Shown: positions 29,703 through 40,296, numbered from the stretch's first letter. The stretch: 64,000 nucleotides of DNA from Oscillospiraceae bacterium (GCA_031280825.1 JAITGE010000040.1:56623-120622); one strand, 5' to 3'. The notes: generated by a model not told the origin, from the sequence alone. Made by a program: numbers and translations.

Positions 29703-32700
29703 ATGGAACAGCAGCTGCCAAGCACGACCTTTGAGTTTATCCGCATCGGGCTGGCTTCGCCCGAGCAAATCCGCGCGTGGAGCTTTGGGGAAGTGAAGAA
29801 GCCGGAAACCATCAACTACCGCACGCTCAAGCCAGAGCGTGACGGCTTGTTTTGCGAGCGTATTTTTGGACCCACAAAGGATTGGGAATGCCACTGCGGC
29901 AAATATAAGCGGATGCGCTACAAGGATAAAATCTGTGAGCGCTGCGGCGTGAAGGTCACCAAGGCGAAGGTGCGCCGCGAACGCATGGGGCATATTGAGC
30001 TGGCCGCGCCGGTGAGTCATATCTGGTATTTTAAGGGCATCCCCTCCCGCATGGGGCTGATTTTGGATATTTCGCCCCGCAACCTTGAAAAAGTGTTGTA
30101 TTTTGCGATGTATATCGTCACCGACCCTGGGGACACGCCGCTGCTCAGGGGGCAGACCTTGGATGAAAAAACCTACAGCGAATACCGTATGCGCTACGAG
30201 AGCGACTTCCAGGCCGGCATGGGCGCGGAGGCCATTCAAACACTCCTTGCGAGCATTGACCTGGATGCGCTTTCGGATTCGCTCCGCGCGGAGTTCCAGG
30301 ACGCCAGCGGGCAAAAACGCACCAAGCTGTTAAAGCGCTTGGAGGTCGTGGAGGCGTTCCGCCAATCCCACAACCGCCCCGAATGGATGATCCTGGAGGC
30401 GGTGCCGGTGATCCCGCCGGAAATTCGCCCCATGGTGCAGCTGGACGGCGGGCGCTTTGCCACGAGCGACCTGAACGACCTTTACCGCCGGGTGATCAAC
30501 CGCAATAACCGCCTGCAGAAGCTGCTGGAGCTGGGCGCGCCGGAAATCATTGTGCGCAACGAAAAACGGATGCTGCAAGAAAGCGTGGACGCGCTGATTG
30601 ACAACGGTCGCCGCGGTCGGCCGGTGACGGGCGCGAACAACCGCGCCTTTAAGTCGCTTTCTGATATGCTCAAGGGCAAGCAGGGGCGTTTCCGCCAAAA
30701 CCTGCTGGGCAAGCGCGTGGATTATTCCGGGCGCTCGGTGATCGTCGTCGGGCCGGAGTTGAAGATCTACCAGTGCGGCTTGCCGAAGGAAATGGCGCTG
30801 GAGCTGTTTAAGCCCTTCGTGATGAAGCGGCTGGTGGAAACGGAAAAAGCGGGCAACGTCAAGAGCGCGCGCAAGATGGTGGAGCGCTCCCATAAGGATG
30901 TTTGGGACGCGCTGGAGGTCGTGATCGAGGATCACCCCGTGATGCTCAACCGCGCCCCGACGCTGCACCGGCTCGGGATTCAGGCGTTTGAGCCTGTCCT
31001 GGTCGAGGGGCGCGCAATCAAGCTGCACCCGCTGGTATGCACCGCCTTTAACGCGGATTTCGACGGCGACCAGATGGCGGTTCACGTGCCGCTTTCGGCA
31101 GAGGCGCAGGCGGAAGCGCGCATCCTGATGCTGGCGGCAAACAACCTGCTCAAGCCCTCCGATGGGCGTCCCGTCACCGTGCCTTCGCAGGATATGGTTC
31201 TGGGCAGCTACTACCTTACCTACGTTCGCCCCGGCGTGCCGGGCGAGGGCAAGGTGTTCGCCAGCGTGAACGAGGCGCAAATGGCCTATGACGGAGACGC
31301 GCTGGATCTCCACGCGGCTATCAGCATCCGTTTGACGGGCGAGGACGCCGCGGGCAACCCCGTCAGCAATCTTGTAAAAACCTCGCTGGGGCGCGTCATT
31401 TTCAACGAGAATATCCCGCAGGATTTGGGCTTTGTGGATCGCTCCGACCCGGCGGACATTCTGCGCCCGGAAGTGGACTTCTTGGTGAACAAGGGCAAGC
31501 TGGGCGATATTATTGACCGCTGCATCCGTGTGCACGGCACAGCCTTGGCGGCGGAAATGCTGGATAAAATCAAGGATCTGGGGTACCGTTATTCCACGCG
31601 CTCCGGCATCACCGTGGCGGTGAGCGACGCCATGATCCCACCGCAAAAGGCGGAAATTATCGCCGCGGCCGAAGAGCGCATTGCGGGCATCACCAAGCAA
31701 TACAACCGCGGCTTCTTCTCCAACGATGAACGCGCCCAGCGCACCATTGCCGAATGGGAGGTTTGCACCAAGCAGGTCGCCAACGCGCTGAAGGAAAATT
31801 TTGATGAATACAACCCCATCAACATGATGATGCGTTCCGGCGCGCGCGGCACGGAAAGCCAGCTGCGCCAGATGGCGGGCATGCGTGGGCTGATTGCCAA
31901 CACCGCCGGCAAAACGATCGAGGTGCCCATCCGCGCAAACTACCGCGAGGGCTTGAACATCTTGGAGTACTTCATTTCCTGCCGTGGGGCGCGCAAGGGC
32001 GTCGCCGATACCGCGCTGCGCACCGCCGATTCCGGCTACCTGACCCGCCGCCTGGTGGATGTTTCGCAGGACGTCATCATCCATGACCATGATTGCCATT
32101 GCAAGGATGGCAGCGAGGTCTATGATATTTATGCCGACGGGCGCAAAATTGTGACCCTGGAGGAACGCCTGACCGGGCGCTTCCTGCTGGAGGATTTGAA
32201 GGATCGCAGCGGCGCGCTTGTGCAGAGCAAGGATGCTATGATGAGCAAGGCGGACGCGGCGGCTGTCGCGGAATACACGCGCAAAAACGCCGCGGCGGGC
32301 GTGGTGCGCCCCTCCATTAAGATCCGTTCGCTGCTCACCTGTGAAGCGGATCACGGCGTTTGCATCAAATGCTACGGCGCGAACCTTGCCACCGGCGACC
32401 CGGTGACGGTGGGGGAAGCGGTTGGCATCATCGCCGCGCAATCCATCGGCGAGCCGGGTACGCAGCTGACCATGCGCACCTTCCACACCGGCGGCGCGAA
32501 GGATCAAAGCGATATCACGCAGGGCTTGCCCCGCGTTGAGGAGCTTTTTGAAGCCCGCAAGCCAAAGCTGCTGGCGATCATCAGCGAAATCGACGGCGTG
32601 GTTTCCTTCCGCGAAATTAAAAAGAGCAAGAACGTGATTATCAAGAGTGAGGATCCGCAAAATCCGGAGGAGCGCGCGTATCCGATTCCCTACGATCAGA

Positions 32701-33296
32701 TTATCAAGGTGACGGAGGGGCAGCGGGTTCGCAAGGGGGAAAACATTACCGAGGGCGCGCGGAACCCGCATGATATTCTTGCCGTATTGGGGATGCACGA
32801 CGTGCACGATTACCTGATCCAAGAGGTGCAGCGCACCTACCGGATGCAGGGCGTGGATATCAGCGATAAGCACATCGAGGTGATCATTCGCCAAATGATG
32901 CGCAAGATTCGAATCACCGAACCGGGCGACACGGAATATTTGCCCGGCACGGTGGTGGATAAACGGGATTATCAGCTTGCCAACGCGAAAGCGGCGGCGG
33001 AAAAGGGCGGCGACGCGGTTCCGGCGCAGTGCAGCCCCGTGCTGATGGGCATCACAAAGGCGTCGCTGGCGACGGATTCCTTCCTTTCGGCCGCATCTTT
33101 CCAGGAAACCACGCGCGTGCTGACCGACGCCGCCATCAAAGGCAAGGTTGACCCGCTGCTGGGTCTGAAGGAAAACGTCATTATCGGCAAACTCTTGCCC
33201 TCGGGCACGGGCATGAAGTGCTACGGCGACGTGAGCCTGCTTTCCACCCAAGGCACGTTTGCGCAAAAATATCTGGAAGCTATCGGTGGGGAATAA
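29703..33296 (+). CDS. rpoC: DNA-directed RNA polymerase beta' subunit
   Basis: 1197 residues. The N-terminal zinc site is [20 protein letters not shown], the Mg-binding active site NADFDGDQM is at residues 450-458, and the second zinc cluster uses [13 protein letters not shown]. The trigger-loop/bridge region includes [19 protein letters not shown]. Length and order are those of Gram-positive RpoC. It ends at 33296 with no ribosomal gene (such as rpl7ae or rpsL) after it, unlike the common Firmicutes layout. Confidence 0.99.
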   Translation: MEQQLPSTTFEFIRIGLASPEQIRAWSFGEVKKPETINYRTLKPERDGLFCERIFGPTKDWECHCGKYKRMRYKDKICERCGVKVTKAKVRRERMGHIELAAPVSHIWYFKGIPSRMGLILDISPRNLEKVLYFAMYIVTDPGDTPLLRGQTLDEKTYSEYRMRYESDFQAGMGAEAIQTLLASIDLDALSDSLRAEFQDASGQKRTKLLKRLEVVEAFRQSHNRPEWMILEAVPVIPPEIRPMVQLDGGRFATSDLNDLYRRVINRNNRLQKLLELGAPEIIVRNEKRMLQESVDALIDNGRRGRPVTGANNRAFKSLSDMLKGKQGRFRQNLLGKRVDYSGRSVIVVGPELKIYQCGLPKEMALELFKPFVMKRLVETEKAGNVKSARKMVERSHKDVWDALEVVIEDHPVMLNRAPTLHRLGIQAFEPVLVEGRAIKLHPLVCTAFNADFDGDQMAVHVPLSAEAQAEARILMLAANNLLKPSDGRPVTVPSQDMVLGSYYLTYVRPGVPGEGKVFASVNEAQMAYDGDALDLHAAISIRLTGEDAAGNPVSNLVKTSLGRVIFNENIPQDLGFVDRSDPADILRPEVDFLVNKGKLGDIIDRCIRVHGTALAAEMLDKIKDLGYRYSTRSGITVAVSDAMIPPQKAEIIAAAEERIAGITKQYNRGFFSNDERAQRTIAEWEVCTKQVANALKENFDEYNPINMMMRSGARGTESQLRQMAGMRGLIANTAGKTIEVPIRANYREGLNILEYFISCRGARKGVADTALRTADSGYLTRRLVDVSQDVIIHDHDCHCKDGSEVYDIYADGRKIVTLEERLTGRFLLEDLKDRSGALVQSKDAMMSKADAAAVAEYTRKNAAAGVVRPSIKIRSLLTCEADHGVCIKCYGANLATGDPVTVGEAVGIIAAQSIGEPGTQLTMRTFHTGGAKDQSDITQGLPRVEELFEARKPKLLAIISEIDGVVSFREIKKSKNVIIKSEDPQNPEERAYPIPYDQIIKVTEGQRVRKGENITEGARNPHDILAVLGMHDVHDYLIQEVQRTYRMQGVDISDKHIEVIIRQMMRKIRITEPGDTEYLPGTVVDKRDYQLANAKAAAEKGGDAVPAQCSPVLMGITKASLATDSFLSAASFQETTRVLTDAAIKGKVDPLLGLKENVIIGKLLPSGTGMKCYGDVSLLSTQGTFAQKYLEAIGGE

Positions 33297-33385
33297 CCGG
33301 TGCGGAGTCAACATTGAAAATCCTGTGTATGCGCATTTGGAACTGCTTTTTGGCGCTGATAGCGCCGCTGTGCACATGGCTGAAC

Positions 33386-33517
33386 CTGCCCGTGCCGCAG
33401 CATATGATTTTGAGTATCGAAATGGAGCTGAACGGCTGGGCGGGGAAATTCGACGGTGAGAAAAATCCGCCGACAGATTTCATCGTGGATTATGTGCGGG
33501 TATATCAATACAAGTGA
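33386..33517 (+). pseudogene. C-terminal remnant of a GH16-type glycoside hydrolase
   Basis: The frame encodes LPVPQHMILSIEMELNGWAG followed by about 20 residues ending FIVDYVRVYQYK. The PQHMILS(I/T)E...WAG...DYVRVYQ pattern is the C-terminal strand and edge of GH16 beta-glucanases. Nothing upstream in that frame continues the enzyme: only about 44 residues remain and rpoC ends 90 bp earlier. The rest of the gene was evidently deleted. The remainder of 33297-33385 holds no gene I can support. Confidence 0.7.
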
Positions 33518-33534
33518 GAGGATGATACTGCGCC

Positions 33535-34257
33535 ATGAAAAAGCTTCTTACACTGCTGTTTGCCGCCGTGCTGCTGGGCATGCTTGCTTTGCCTTCCCTG
33601 GCTGCCGACGACACCTGGCGCATGACCCACGGCGACGATTCGCAGGACGCCTTGCTGGTGGGTAAGGTTCTTGAAACGGGCGTTGGTTACATCCGGTTTG
33701 ACGTCGTCCGCACCGTCAATGGCAAGCCCGCAAAATCGCCTTTTCGTTTAAAAAGGACTAATGCTTTCACGCAGGAATTCGCACCCGGGGATGGTATTCT
33801 GGCCTCGGTGCGCTATGACCAAGGCAATCGTTCAGCCGGGTCTGTTGCCTACGACATCGCTAAGGTGCAGCTGATGCAGAACAAGAAAATCAAAATGGAT
33901 GTCAACGCCTATGACGTCGGCTTCATTGAGTGGATTGTCAACACAGGGGAAGACAGACTGTCCGGCAATGGTGAATCTGTTTATCGGCACATCCCGGGCA
34001 GCGAAGAGAGCGAGCTGCTGTTCGATGGCGAAACGAAGCGGTGGCTTCTGGATTCCCTGGATCCGAAATACAAGGCTCCGGAGGTCAAGCGGGAATCGAT
34101 TGAACAGGTGCTCAGGGCGTTGGTCAAGGGCATCCCACGGGAGCAGATGCTGCAGATTGCCGGGATTGGCTTTGTCTGCGGCGCGGTATTCGGCACAGGC
34201 ATTGCACTGCTAACGGTGCTGCTGCTTCGGAGAAAATCGCGAAAAAGCCTGCGGTAA
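33535..34257 (+). CDS. Secreted, C-terminally membrane-anchored protein of unknown function
   Basis: 240 residues. There is a clear signal peptide (MKKLLTLLFAAVLLGMLALPSLAA, cleavage after ALA-type site near residue 23; basic start, hydrophobic core), an extracellular region of about 180 residues, and a single membrane helix near residues 207-232 followed by the basic stop-transfer tail RRKSRKSLR. No cysteine pair, catalytic motif or family is recognised. The ATG has GAGAGGATGATACTG upstream. It follows a glycoside hydrolase remnant and ends at a strong bidirectional terminator. Confidence 0.75.
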   Translation: MKKLLTLLFAAVLLGMLALPSLAADDTWRMTHGDDSQDALLVGKVLETGVGYIRFDVVRTVNGKPAKSPFRLKRTNAFTQEFAPGDGILASVRYDQGNRSAGSVAYDIAKVQLMQNKKIKMDVNAYDVGFIEWIVNTGEDRLSGNGESVYRHIPGSEESELLFDGETKRWLLDSLDPKYKAPEVKRESIEQVLRALVKGIPREQMLQIAGIGFVCGAVFGTGIALLTVLLLRRKSRKSLR

Positions 34258-34280
34258 CCGCAGAATTTCAAAAAATCACC

Positions 34281-34334
34281 AAAAACGCAACCGGCTCTCA
34301 AGAGGTGTATCCTTTGAAAGCCGGTTGCGTTTTT
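34281..34334. terminator. Bidirectional intrinsic terminator
   Basis: A perfect 16-bp inverted repeat, AAAAACGCAACCGGCT (34281-34296) with AGCCGGTTGCGTTTTT (34319-34334). It gives T-tracts on both strands and so can end the plus-strand gene at 34257 and the minus-strand gene at 34371. Confidence 0.92.
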
Positions 34335-34370
34335 ATAACAGAATGCATTTGCGCTGTGCCGACGGGACAG

Positions 34371-35729
34371 CTAAACCTCAAACGCCGCAAATTCCGCTTG
34401 CATGGCACGCTCCGCGCCCAAGGCATCCTCGACTTCCGGCGCGGCAAAGGCGAAGCCGCCCTTGGCCAAAATATTTTCCAGGCGTTCCCCCGGGTTCTGC
34501 CAAAGAATATTGAGAAGCTCAATGAAATCGCGGATAATTTCACGCGGGGTAATGTGCGTCGCCGCGCCGACACGCTCAAATTCAGCTTTCAGGAAAGCTA
34601 CATAGGCTTCCGGCGCGATCTCCGCTTCGTAGCCATACAAGCCCTCGTGCAGAGCGCAAAGCTTTTCGCACAGCACCATCAGCTCCTCGTATTGCAAAGG
34701 CTCCAGGCGAATGATGGGCGCCAGCAAATCCGGCGAGCCGGGGAGCGAAAACCGCCCTTGCGTCAGCCGGGAACGCAGCGCGTCGTAGCTGAAAATGCCC
34801 TTGTCGCTGTCCTCCAGACACTGGGGCGTTGCGCACATTAAAACGCCGATATGCTTCGCCTTGCCCTGCAGGGTATCGTTATACATCATCAGGATCTTTT
34901 CATAGTTATACTGCCGTGTGACCTTGTGCGGGATACGGTAAAGATTGACCAGCTCATCCACCATCAGTAGCATCCCCTTGTAGCCCGCGCGCACCAGGAA
35001 CGCCGAAAAAAGCTTGAGGAAATCGTACCAATTCTCATCGTTGACGGTCAAATGGATGCCCAGCGCCTGCCGCGCTTCGCTCTTGGTGGAATATTCGCCG
35101 CGAAACCAACGCAATACGGCGGATTTTTTATCATCGTCGCCGTTGACCACCGCCCTGCGGTATTGGTTGAGCGCCTGCCCAAAATCAAAGCCGTTGACCA
35201 TATCCTCCATGGCATTGACCACGGCAAAAATTTTACGGTTCAGCGCGGCTTCAAAATCCGCTTCGCCGGGGGAAAGCCCCGTTTCGGCGGCGGTTTCGCT
35301 TTGCAACGCGGAGAGCCAACGCTCCAGCACCAGCGGCAGCGCGCCGCCCTCCGGGCGCGTGCGGGTGGCCATGTTGCGAATCAGCTCCTTATAGGTCGCC
35401 AAGCCCTGCCCTTTTGTGCCGCTAAAGCGCCGTTCAGGCGAAAGATCGCAATCCAACACTACAAAACCCTTTTCCATCACATGGTTGCGGATCGTTTGCA
35501 GCAAAAAGCTCTTACCGCTGCCGTAAGCGCCTGTCAAAAAGCGAAATGCCGCGCCGCCCTCGGCAATGATTTCGGTGTCACGCAGAAGCGCTTCAATTTC
35601 GCGCGATCGCCCGACGGTCACATACTCCAGCCCCACGCGCGGCACAACCCCGCCCTTGAGCGAGTTGAGCACCGCCGTCGCCACGCGCTTGGGCGCGACA
35701 CGCGTTGGTTTGTTCTGTGTTTCTTCCAT
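34371..35729 (-). CDS. DUF2791/BrxD-like P-loop ATPase
   Basis: 452 residues; the ATG at 35729 follows GGAGGTAGCA. Walker A is GAYGSGKS (67-74) and Walker B LLMVDEL (about residues 252-258). Other family landmarks are VGRSREIEALL near the start, SPERRFSGTKGQGLATYKEL, DGMLL-type strand before Walker B, and a C-terminal ITPREIIRDFIELLNIL segment. This is the ATP-binding DUF2791 family that includes BREX BrxD and the ATPase found with TerB-N proteins and a large helicase. The gene lies 32 bp after the TerB-N gene; the helicase is not present in this window. Confidence 0.8.
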   Translation of the reverse strand: MEETQNKPTRVAPKRVATAVLNSLKGGVVPRVGLEYVTVGRSREIEALLRDTEIIAEGGAAFRFLTGAYGSGKSFLLQTIRNHVMEKGFVVLDCDLSPERRFSGTKGQGLATYKELIRNMATRTRPEGGALPLVLERWLSALQSETAAETGLSPGEADFEAALNRKIFAVVNAMEDMVNGFDFGQALNQYRRAVVNGDDDKKSAVLRWFRGEYSTKSEARQALGIHLTVNDENWYDFLKLFSAFLVRAGYKGMLLMVDELVNLYRIPHKVTRQYNYEKILMMYNDTLQGKAKHIGVLMCATPQCLEDSDKGIFSYDALRSRLTQGRFSLPGSPDLLAPIIRLEPLQYEELMVLCEKLCALHEGLYGYEAEIAPEAYVAFLKAEFERVGAATHITPREIIRDFIELLNILWQNPGERLENILAKGGFAFAAPEVEDALGAERAMQAEFAAFEV

Positions 35730-35761
35730 TGCTACCTCCATGCGGTGCTTGTTACAGCGCC

Positions 35762-38419
35762 CTAAATTGAGCGGTATTCATCATATAGAACCGGTATGTC
35801 CGTTGCGGTGTCAACGATCACGTCGCCGAAAAATTCCAGCGCGGCTTCGTTGAGCTGCTCCAGCACCAACGCGTCCATCGCGGGCGGAGCGCCCTCTCCT
35901 GTTTGCAGATACGCCAGCACTGCCGCAGTCTGCGGCGAAAGCGCCGCGCGGAAATCGGCGGGCACAGCGCCGTGCACCGGTTCTGCGGGCGGCAAAGCAC
36001 CGCCGTCGTCCGCGCCCTGCGCAGGCTCCTCTTCTTCAGCCTCCACAATCAACCGTTCCATGGTTTGGTTGGCCTGGCTGCGAATGTGCTCCAGCATTGA
36101 AAAATCAATCTTCACCGGCTTGGACGGCGGTGCTTCGGCGACCGCGGCAGCTGCCGCCGCAGGCTTTTGCGCGCCCGTCTTGCGTCCGGCGGAAAAAACA
36201 GGCAGCGGACGCCCGGCAAAATAGGTATCCACCGCGTCGTCGATCGTCTGCGTGAAGGCGTCTGAGAGTAGCATCTCCAGCAGCTGCCGCCGCCCGGCAA
36301 AGCTCTTTTGCAGCAGCTTTTCATCCCCTGCGGTGATGTGCAGCTTGTAGGGGTAATTTGTTTTTGCCCGCAAGCGCAGTTCCATGCGCTTGAGCAGAAG
36401 CCCCGCCACCGCCGAAGCCATCGGCTGTAAATCGCAAACAGTTTGCGTGACCCATTGCTTGGAATGAAAAACATAGCCCTCGCGCGGACTAAGCCAAAGC
36501 TCTGTGCCCGGCGGCGGGAGCTTGCAGGGCGGGTGCAAAAAAGTGCGCGCATAGGGCTGCCAGCTTTCGCTACGCTTGGCGGGCGCAAAGAGCAATGCCT
36601 CCAGTGATTTTTTGTGCTGCCGCAAAAATGCCGCCGTGGCGGTGAGTACCTCGCGCAAGCAGCCGTCCAATGCGCCGTGGTGCTGCGGGGCGTACAGGCG
36701 GCTCTTCGAAAGCTTATAAAACGACAGCTGGTTCCAAAGCGAAAGCGCGTCGGCTTGCGCATCCTCCGAAAGCAGGAAAACGCGCGGGAACCAAGCCTGT
36801 GCCTTATGTCGGCACACCACATCCGTGAAGCTCTGCGCGCGGTCGCCGCCCAGCCACAGACAAAAAATGCGTTCAGGCAGCGCCCTTTCCAAATTACGGT
36901 CCAGCTGCCCTGCGTGGCGCAGCAAACAAAACAGCTCCGCCAAGGGTTCCTGCGCGCCAATGCCGAACAGTAGCTCCCGGGCGTACAACTCATAATAGGC
37001 GCTGCCACCGGCGACCGCGCTGTATTCCCCACGTCGCGCCTTCGTGCGCCACGTCAGATAACTGCGAAATTGTTCAGGGCTTAGCCGGTTGTATTCCGCA
37101 GAGCCGTAATGGTAGCCGATAGGGTTCTCAAGGCAATCCTCAAGCGGGGCGATCAGCGCCGCCTGCCCGCGAAATTGCCGCGGGCTGGGGCTGCCGTCCC
37201 GGCTCCCGGGGATGCGCCGCATTTGCATGTACGTTTTATAAGGCTCCTGCTCCATTTTGCGCTGTAATTCGCGCGTTTGTGGCAGCAAGCCATCCGCCGG
37301 CAGGGCGCCGTCCAGTGCGGCGAGGGTGGTTTTCTCAATGATGTCCGCAAACGCTTCGTCGTAAAGGAACAAATTCTGCAGCTCCTGCGGCTGCCCCGTA
37401 TCCCCCACCCAGCAGTAGAACTGGTTCTGTGCGGCGTCCAGGCTGAACCTTTGGCGGCAACCGCATTTTTCACGCAAAGCAAGCTCCATGCGGCGCAGCA
37501 GCAGCCCTGCGGCGGGGTTGCCGCTTGCGCTGCTTTGCACCCGCGCGTGGCTCCAATTGCCGCCCCGGCAGCGAAAAACATCCTCGTCGCCCAGCAGCAC
37601 CTCACGGCTTGGCATCCCCTGCGGCGTGCGCACAACGGCATCCTGAAACAGCTCGTAGTAATAGAAGCGTTCCGCACGGTAACGCAAAAGCTCCTCCGGC
37701 TGCACGCCGCACAAAGCAAAATGGGGCTTCAGATTTTGCAGCAGCAGGGGGAAGGTTCGCTCCAGCAAAGCGAGAAGTGCCGGATTATCGGCGAAAAACC
37801 TGCTGTTTTTGTATTTGTAATTGCTGTTTTCCAACAACTCCCGCGCCAGCGAAGCCCCGCCCGCCTTGGGCAGCAGGCGCGGATAAAACCGCAGAACGCC
37901 GCAAGCCCGCGCCAAATCCACAAAAGGAATTTCGATTGCCCGCGCAAGATAAAAATCCAAAAACCACTGCGCCGCATATCTATCCAGCCTTGGGTGATGC
38001 GCCCGGAGCAAAAGCCACACCGTGGCGATTTTATGCGCCAGCTGCTCCGCCGTCGGCTGTTTTTCGGGGACGATCCCGTTCAGCAGCTCGTACAGATACA
38101 GCTTCGCGTAGGCTTCGGAGCAATGTGCGGGCTTACCCGCACGCGCTCCCGCACGCCAGGTGAAATACCAGCGCAGCTGCCGCAGGGATAAATCCGCATA
38201 TGTCGGCACGGCAACAAGCGCTTCCACCCTGTCGGGCACATGATCCGTGAAATCCACCATATATTGTGCCTGGCGGATGAACTGCTCCACATCCGCAGCG
38301 TCATAAAGGCGCGCAAAGCCGCTGCCGCTGCCCTTGATATTGCGCATAAGCGCAATGCGCCGCGTCGGCTCGGCGGGGCGTTCCAGGGGGATCGCCCCGA
38401 CCGTGTTTTCAATCCCCAA
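35762..38419 (-). CDS. TerB-N / TerB-C domain protein
   Basis: About 885 residues. A TTG start at 38419 is chosen because GAGAGGGGGACGC precedes it; upstream codons overlap the ABC gene. Two TerB-N-like segments are visible: QLRWYFTWRAGARAGK ... LYLYELLNGI (about 82-116) and QFRSYLTWRTKARRGEY ... YELYARELLFGI (about 440-480). The C-terminal third, with ELRLRAKTNYPYKLHI and an Ala/Pro-rich linker, fits the TerB-C region. These domains were described in tellurium-resistance-linked stress and DNA-processing systems. It pairs with the downstream ATPase, consistent with a two-gene module. Confidence 0.75.
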   Translation of the reverse strand: MGIENTVGAIPLERPAEPTRRIALMRNIKGSGSGFARLYDAADVEQFIRQAQYMVDFTDHVPDRVEALVAVPTYADLSLRQLRWYFTWRAGARAGKPAHCSEAYAKLYLYELLNGIVPEKQPTAEQLAHKIATVWLLLRAHHPRLDRYAAQWFLDFYLARAIEIPFVDLARACGVLRFYPRLLPKAGGASLARELLENSNYKYKNSRFFADNPALLALLERTFPLLLQNLKPHFALCGVQPEELLRYRAERFYYYELFQDAVVRTPQGMPSREVLLGDEDVFRCRGGNWSHARVQSSASGNPAAGLLLRRMELALREKCGCRQRFSLDAAQNQFYCWVGDTGQPQELQNLFLYDEAFADIIEKTTLAALDGALPADGLLPQTRELQRKMEQEPYKTYMQMRRIPGSRDGSPSPRQFRGQAALIAPLEDCLENPIGYHYGSAEYNRLSPEQFRSYLTWRTKARRGEYSAVAGGSAYYELYARELLFGIGAQEPLAELFCLLRHAGQLDRNLERALPERIFCLWLGGDRAQSFTDVVCRHKAQAWFPRVFLLSEDAQADALSLWNQLSFYKLSKSRLYAPQHHGALDGCLREVLTATAAFLRQHKKSLEALLFAPAKRSESWQPYARTFLHPPCKLPPPGTELWLSPREGYVFHSKQWVTQTVCDLQPMASAVAGLLLKRMELRLRAKTNYPYKLHITAGDEKLLQKSFAGRRQLLEMLLSDAFTQTIDDAVDTYFAGRPLPVFSAGRKTGAQKPAAAAAAVAEAPPSKPVKIDFSMLEHIRSQANQTMERLIVEAEEEEPAQGADDGGALPPAEPVHGAVPADFRAALSPQTAAVLAYLQTGEGAPPAMDALVLEQLNEAALEFFGDVIVDTATDIPVLYDEYRSI

Positions 38420-38442
38420 AGCGTCCCCCTCTCTCGGCTCGC

Positions 38443-40296
38443 TTACGCGCTGACCTTCTCGAACTGGCTGTTGTAGATATTTGCATAAAAACCATCTTTT
38501 TCTAAAAGCTCTTCGTGCGTTCCCTGCTCCACAATGTCGCCGTGATCCAGACACAAAATCAAATCGGCGTTGCGGATGGTGGAAAGCCGGTGGGCAATGA
38601 TGAAGCTCGTGCGTCCCTCCATCAGGTGATCCATTGCCTTTTGGATGAGGATTTCGGTGCGGGTATCCACCGAGCTGGTGGCTTCATCCAAAATCAAAAT
38701 GCGCGCGTCCGCCAGCACGGCGCGGGCAATGGTGAGCAGCTGCTTTTGCCCCTGGCTGATATTATTGGCTTCTTCATTGATTTCCATGCCGTAACCGTCC
38801 GGCAAGGCTTTGATAAAGTGATGCGCCTGCGCCGCCTTGGCTGCGGCCTTCACCTCCTCCTCCGTGGCGTCCAACCGCCCGTAACGGATATTGTCGGCAA
38901 TGGAAGCGTTGGTGAGCCAGGTATCCTGCAGCACCATGCCCATAGCCTTGCGTACTTCCCCGCGCGGGTAACCGACAATATCATGCCCGTCGATATAAAT
39001 CGCGCCGCCCGAAAGATCATGGAAGCGCATCAGGAGCTTGACAAGCGTCGTTTTGCCCGCGCCGGTGGGTCCGACAATCGCGACCTTCTGCCCGGATTTG
39101 ATGTTTGCCGAAAAATCGTTGATCACAATCTCGTCGCTGTCCTCATAGCCAAAGCGCACGTGCTCAAAGCGCACATCCCCGCGCACGGCGGGCAGCGCGG
39201 CGTCGGCGACCGTGCTCTCCTCCTGTTCGGCAAGGAACTCAAAAACGCGCTCCGAAGCGGCGGCCGTTTGCTGAAATATGCTCATCATCTGCGCCAGCTG
39301 CATAAACGGCTGGTTGAACTGCCGGATATACATGATAAATTCGGTAATCACGCCGATAGGCAGCGTTTTGGCGACCACCAGCGACGCACCCAGAATGCAC
39401 ACCACCACATAATTGACGTTCCCCAGCAGCATGGCGACCGGCTGCATCACGCCGGAAAAAAACTGCGCCCGCCACGCCGCACCGTAGAGCTTTTGATTCT
39501 GCGTCTCAAAATTCGCCGTCACCTGCGCCTCACCGCCAAATGCCTTGACGACCGTATGCCCGGCGTAAACCTCCTCAACCTGCCCGTTGACCGCGCCCAG
39601 ATAATCCTGCTGCGCTTTATAGTACTTTTGCGAGGCCTTGACAACAAAGCCCACGACGACCAGCATCACAGGCACAACCGCCAGCGCCGCCGCTGCCATC
39701 AGAGCGCTTGTGGTGAACATCATCACAAGCAGCCCGAGGATCATTGTGACGCTGCTCAGAATTTGCGAAACGCCTTGGTTAAGGCTTTGGTTGAGCGTAT
39801 CCACATCGTTCGTCACGCGGGAAAGGACGTCCCCGTGGCTGGTTTTGTTAAAGTAGCTCACGGGCAGGCGTTGCATTTTCGCCAGCAGCGTTACCCGCAG
39901 ATTATATGCCACCGTCGTCGCCACGCGGGCAAGGATAAAGCCTGTGGCAATCCACAGCGCGACGCTCAAGCCGTAAAGCAAAAGCATCCTGACGATGGTT
40001 TGCCCCACGGCAGCCCAATCAATGCCGCCCTGCCCCAGCAGCATCCGCTGCAAGCCCTCAAACAGCAGGGTGGTGGATTCCCCCGCAAGCCGAGGTCCCA
40101 GCACCGAAAGCGTGGTGGAAACCACCGTCAGCGCCAGCGCGAGAATCAGCTGCACGCGAAAAGGCGCGAGATAGCGCACCAGCTCCCGCAAGGCCTTTTT
40201 GGTGTTTTTCGCTTTTGCCACAGGCATCCCCGCTCCGGGCGGTCCGAATCCGCCGCGCCGGTTGCGCGGGGCGTGGTTTGTTTTTTGTTCCGCCAT
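38443..40296 (-). CDS. ABC exporter half-transporter B (fused permease-ATPase)
   Basis: 617 residues: a six-helix exporter domain then the nucleotide-binding domain with Walker A GPTGAGKTT, Walker B ILILDEATSSVD with the catalytic Glu, and switch IIAHRLS. The signature is NISQGQKQL instead of LSGGQ. The N-terminus has a basic, Gly/Pro-rich leader (PRNRRGGFGPPGAGMP). It overlaps the preceding ABC gene by one base (TAATG), indicating coupled expression and a heterodimer. The substrate is unknown; relatives export lipids or drugs. Confidence 0.93.
   Translation of the reverse strand: MAEQKTNHAPRNRRGGFGPPGAGMPVAKAKNTKKALRELVRYLAPFRVQLILALALTVVSTTLSVLGPRLAGESTTLLFEGLQRMLLGQGGIDWAAVGQTIVRMLLLYGLSVALWIATGFILARVATTVAYNLRVTLLAKMQRLPVSYFNKTSHGDVLSRVTNDVDTLNQSLNQGVSQILSSVTMILGLLVMMFTTSALMAAAALAVVPVMLVVVGFVVKASQKYYKAQQDYLGAVNGQVEEVYAGHTVVKAFGGEAQVTANFETQNQKLYGAAWRAQFFSGVMQPVAMLLGNVNYVVVCILGASLVVAKTLPIGVITEFIMYIRQFNQPFMQLAQMMSIFQQTAAASERVFEFLAEQEESTVADAALPAVRGDVRFEHVRFGYEDSDEIVINDFSANIKSGQKVAIVGPTGAGKTTLVKLLMRFHDLSGGAIYIDGHDIVGYPRGEVRKAMGMVLQDTWLTNASIADNIRYGRLDATEEEVKAAAKAAQAHHFIKALPDGYGMEINEEANNISQGQKQLLTIARAVLADARILILDEATSSVDTRTEILIQKAMDHLMEGRTSFIIAHRLSTIRNADLILCLDHGDIVEQGTHEELLEKDGFYANIYNSQFEKVSA

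Noticed and set aside
30330..33377. A 1015-codon minus-strand ORF opposite rpoC
   Set aside because: It is the antisense shadow of rpoC; high third-position GC leaves the opposite frame open. His/Arg-rich composition, no ribosome site and no family match.
34371..38419. Tellurite-resistance operon
   Set aside because: TerB-N/TerB-C domains do not mean the classic terZABCDE system; none of terA, C, D, E or Z is present.
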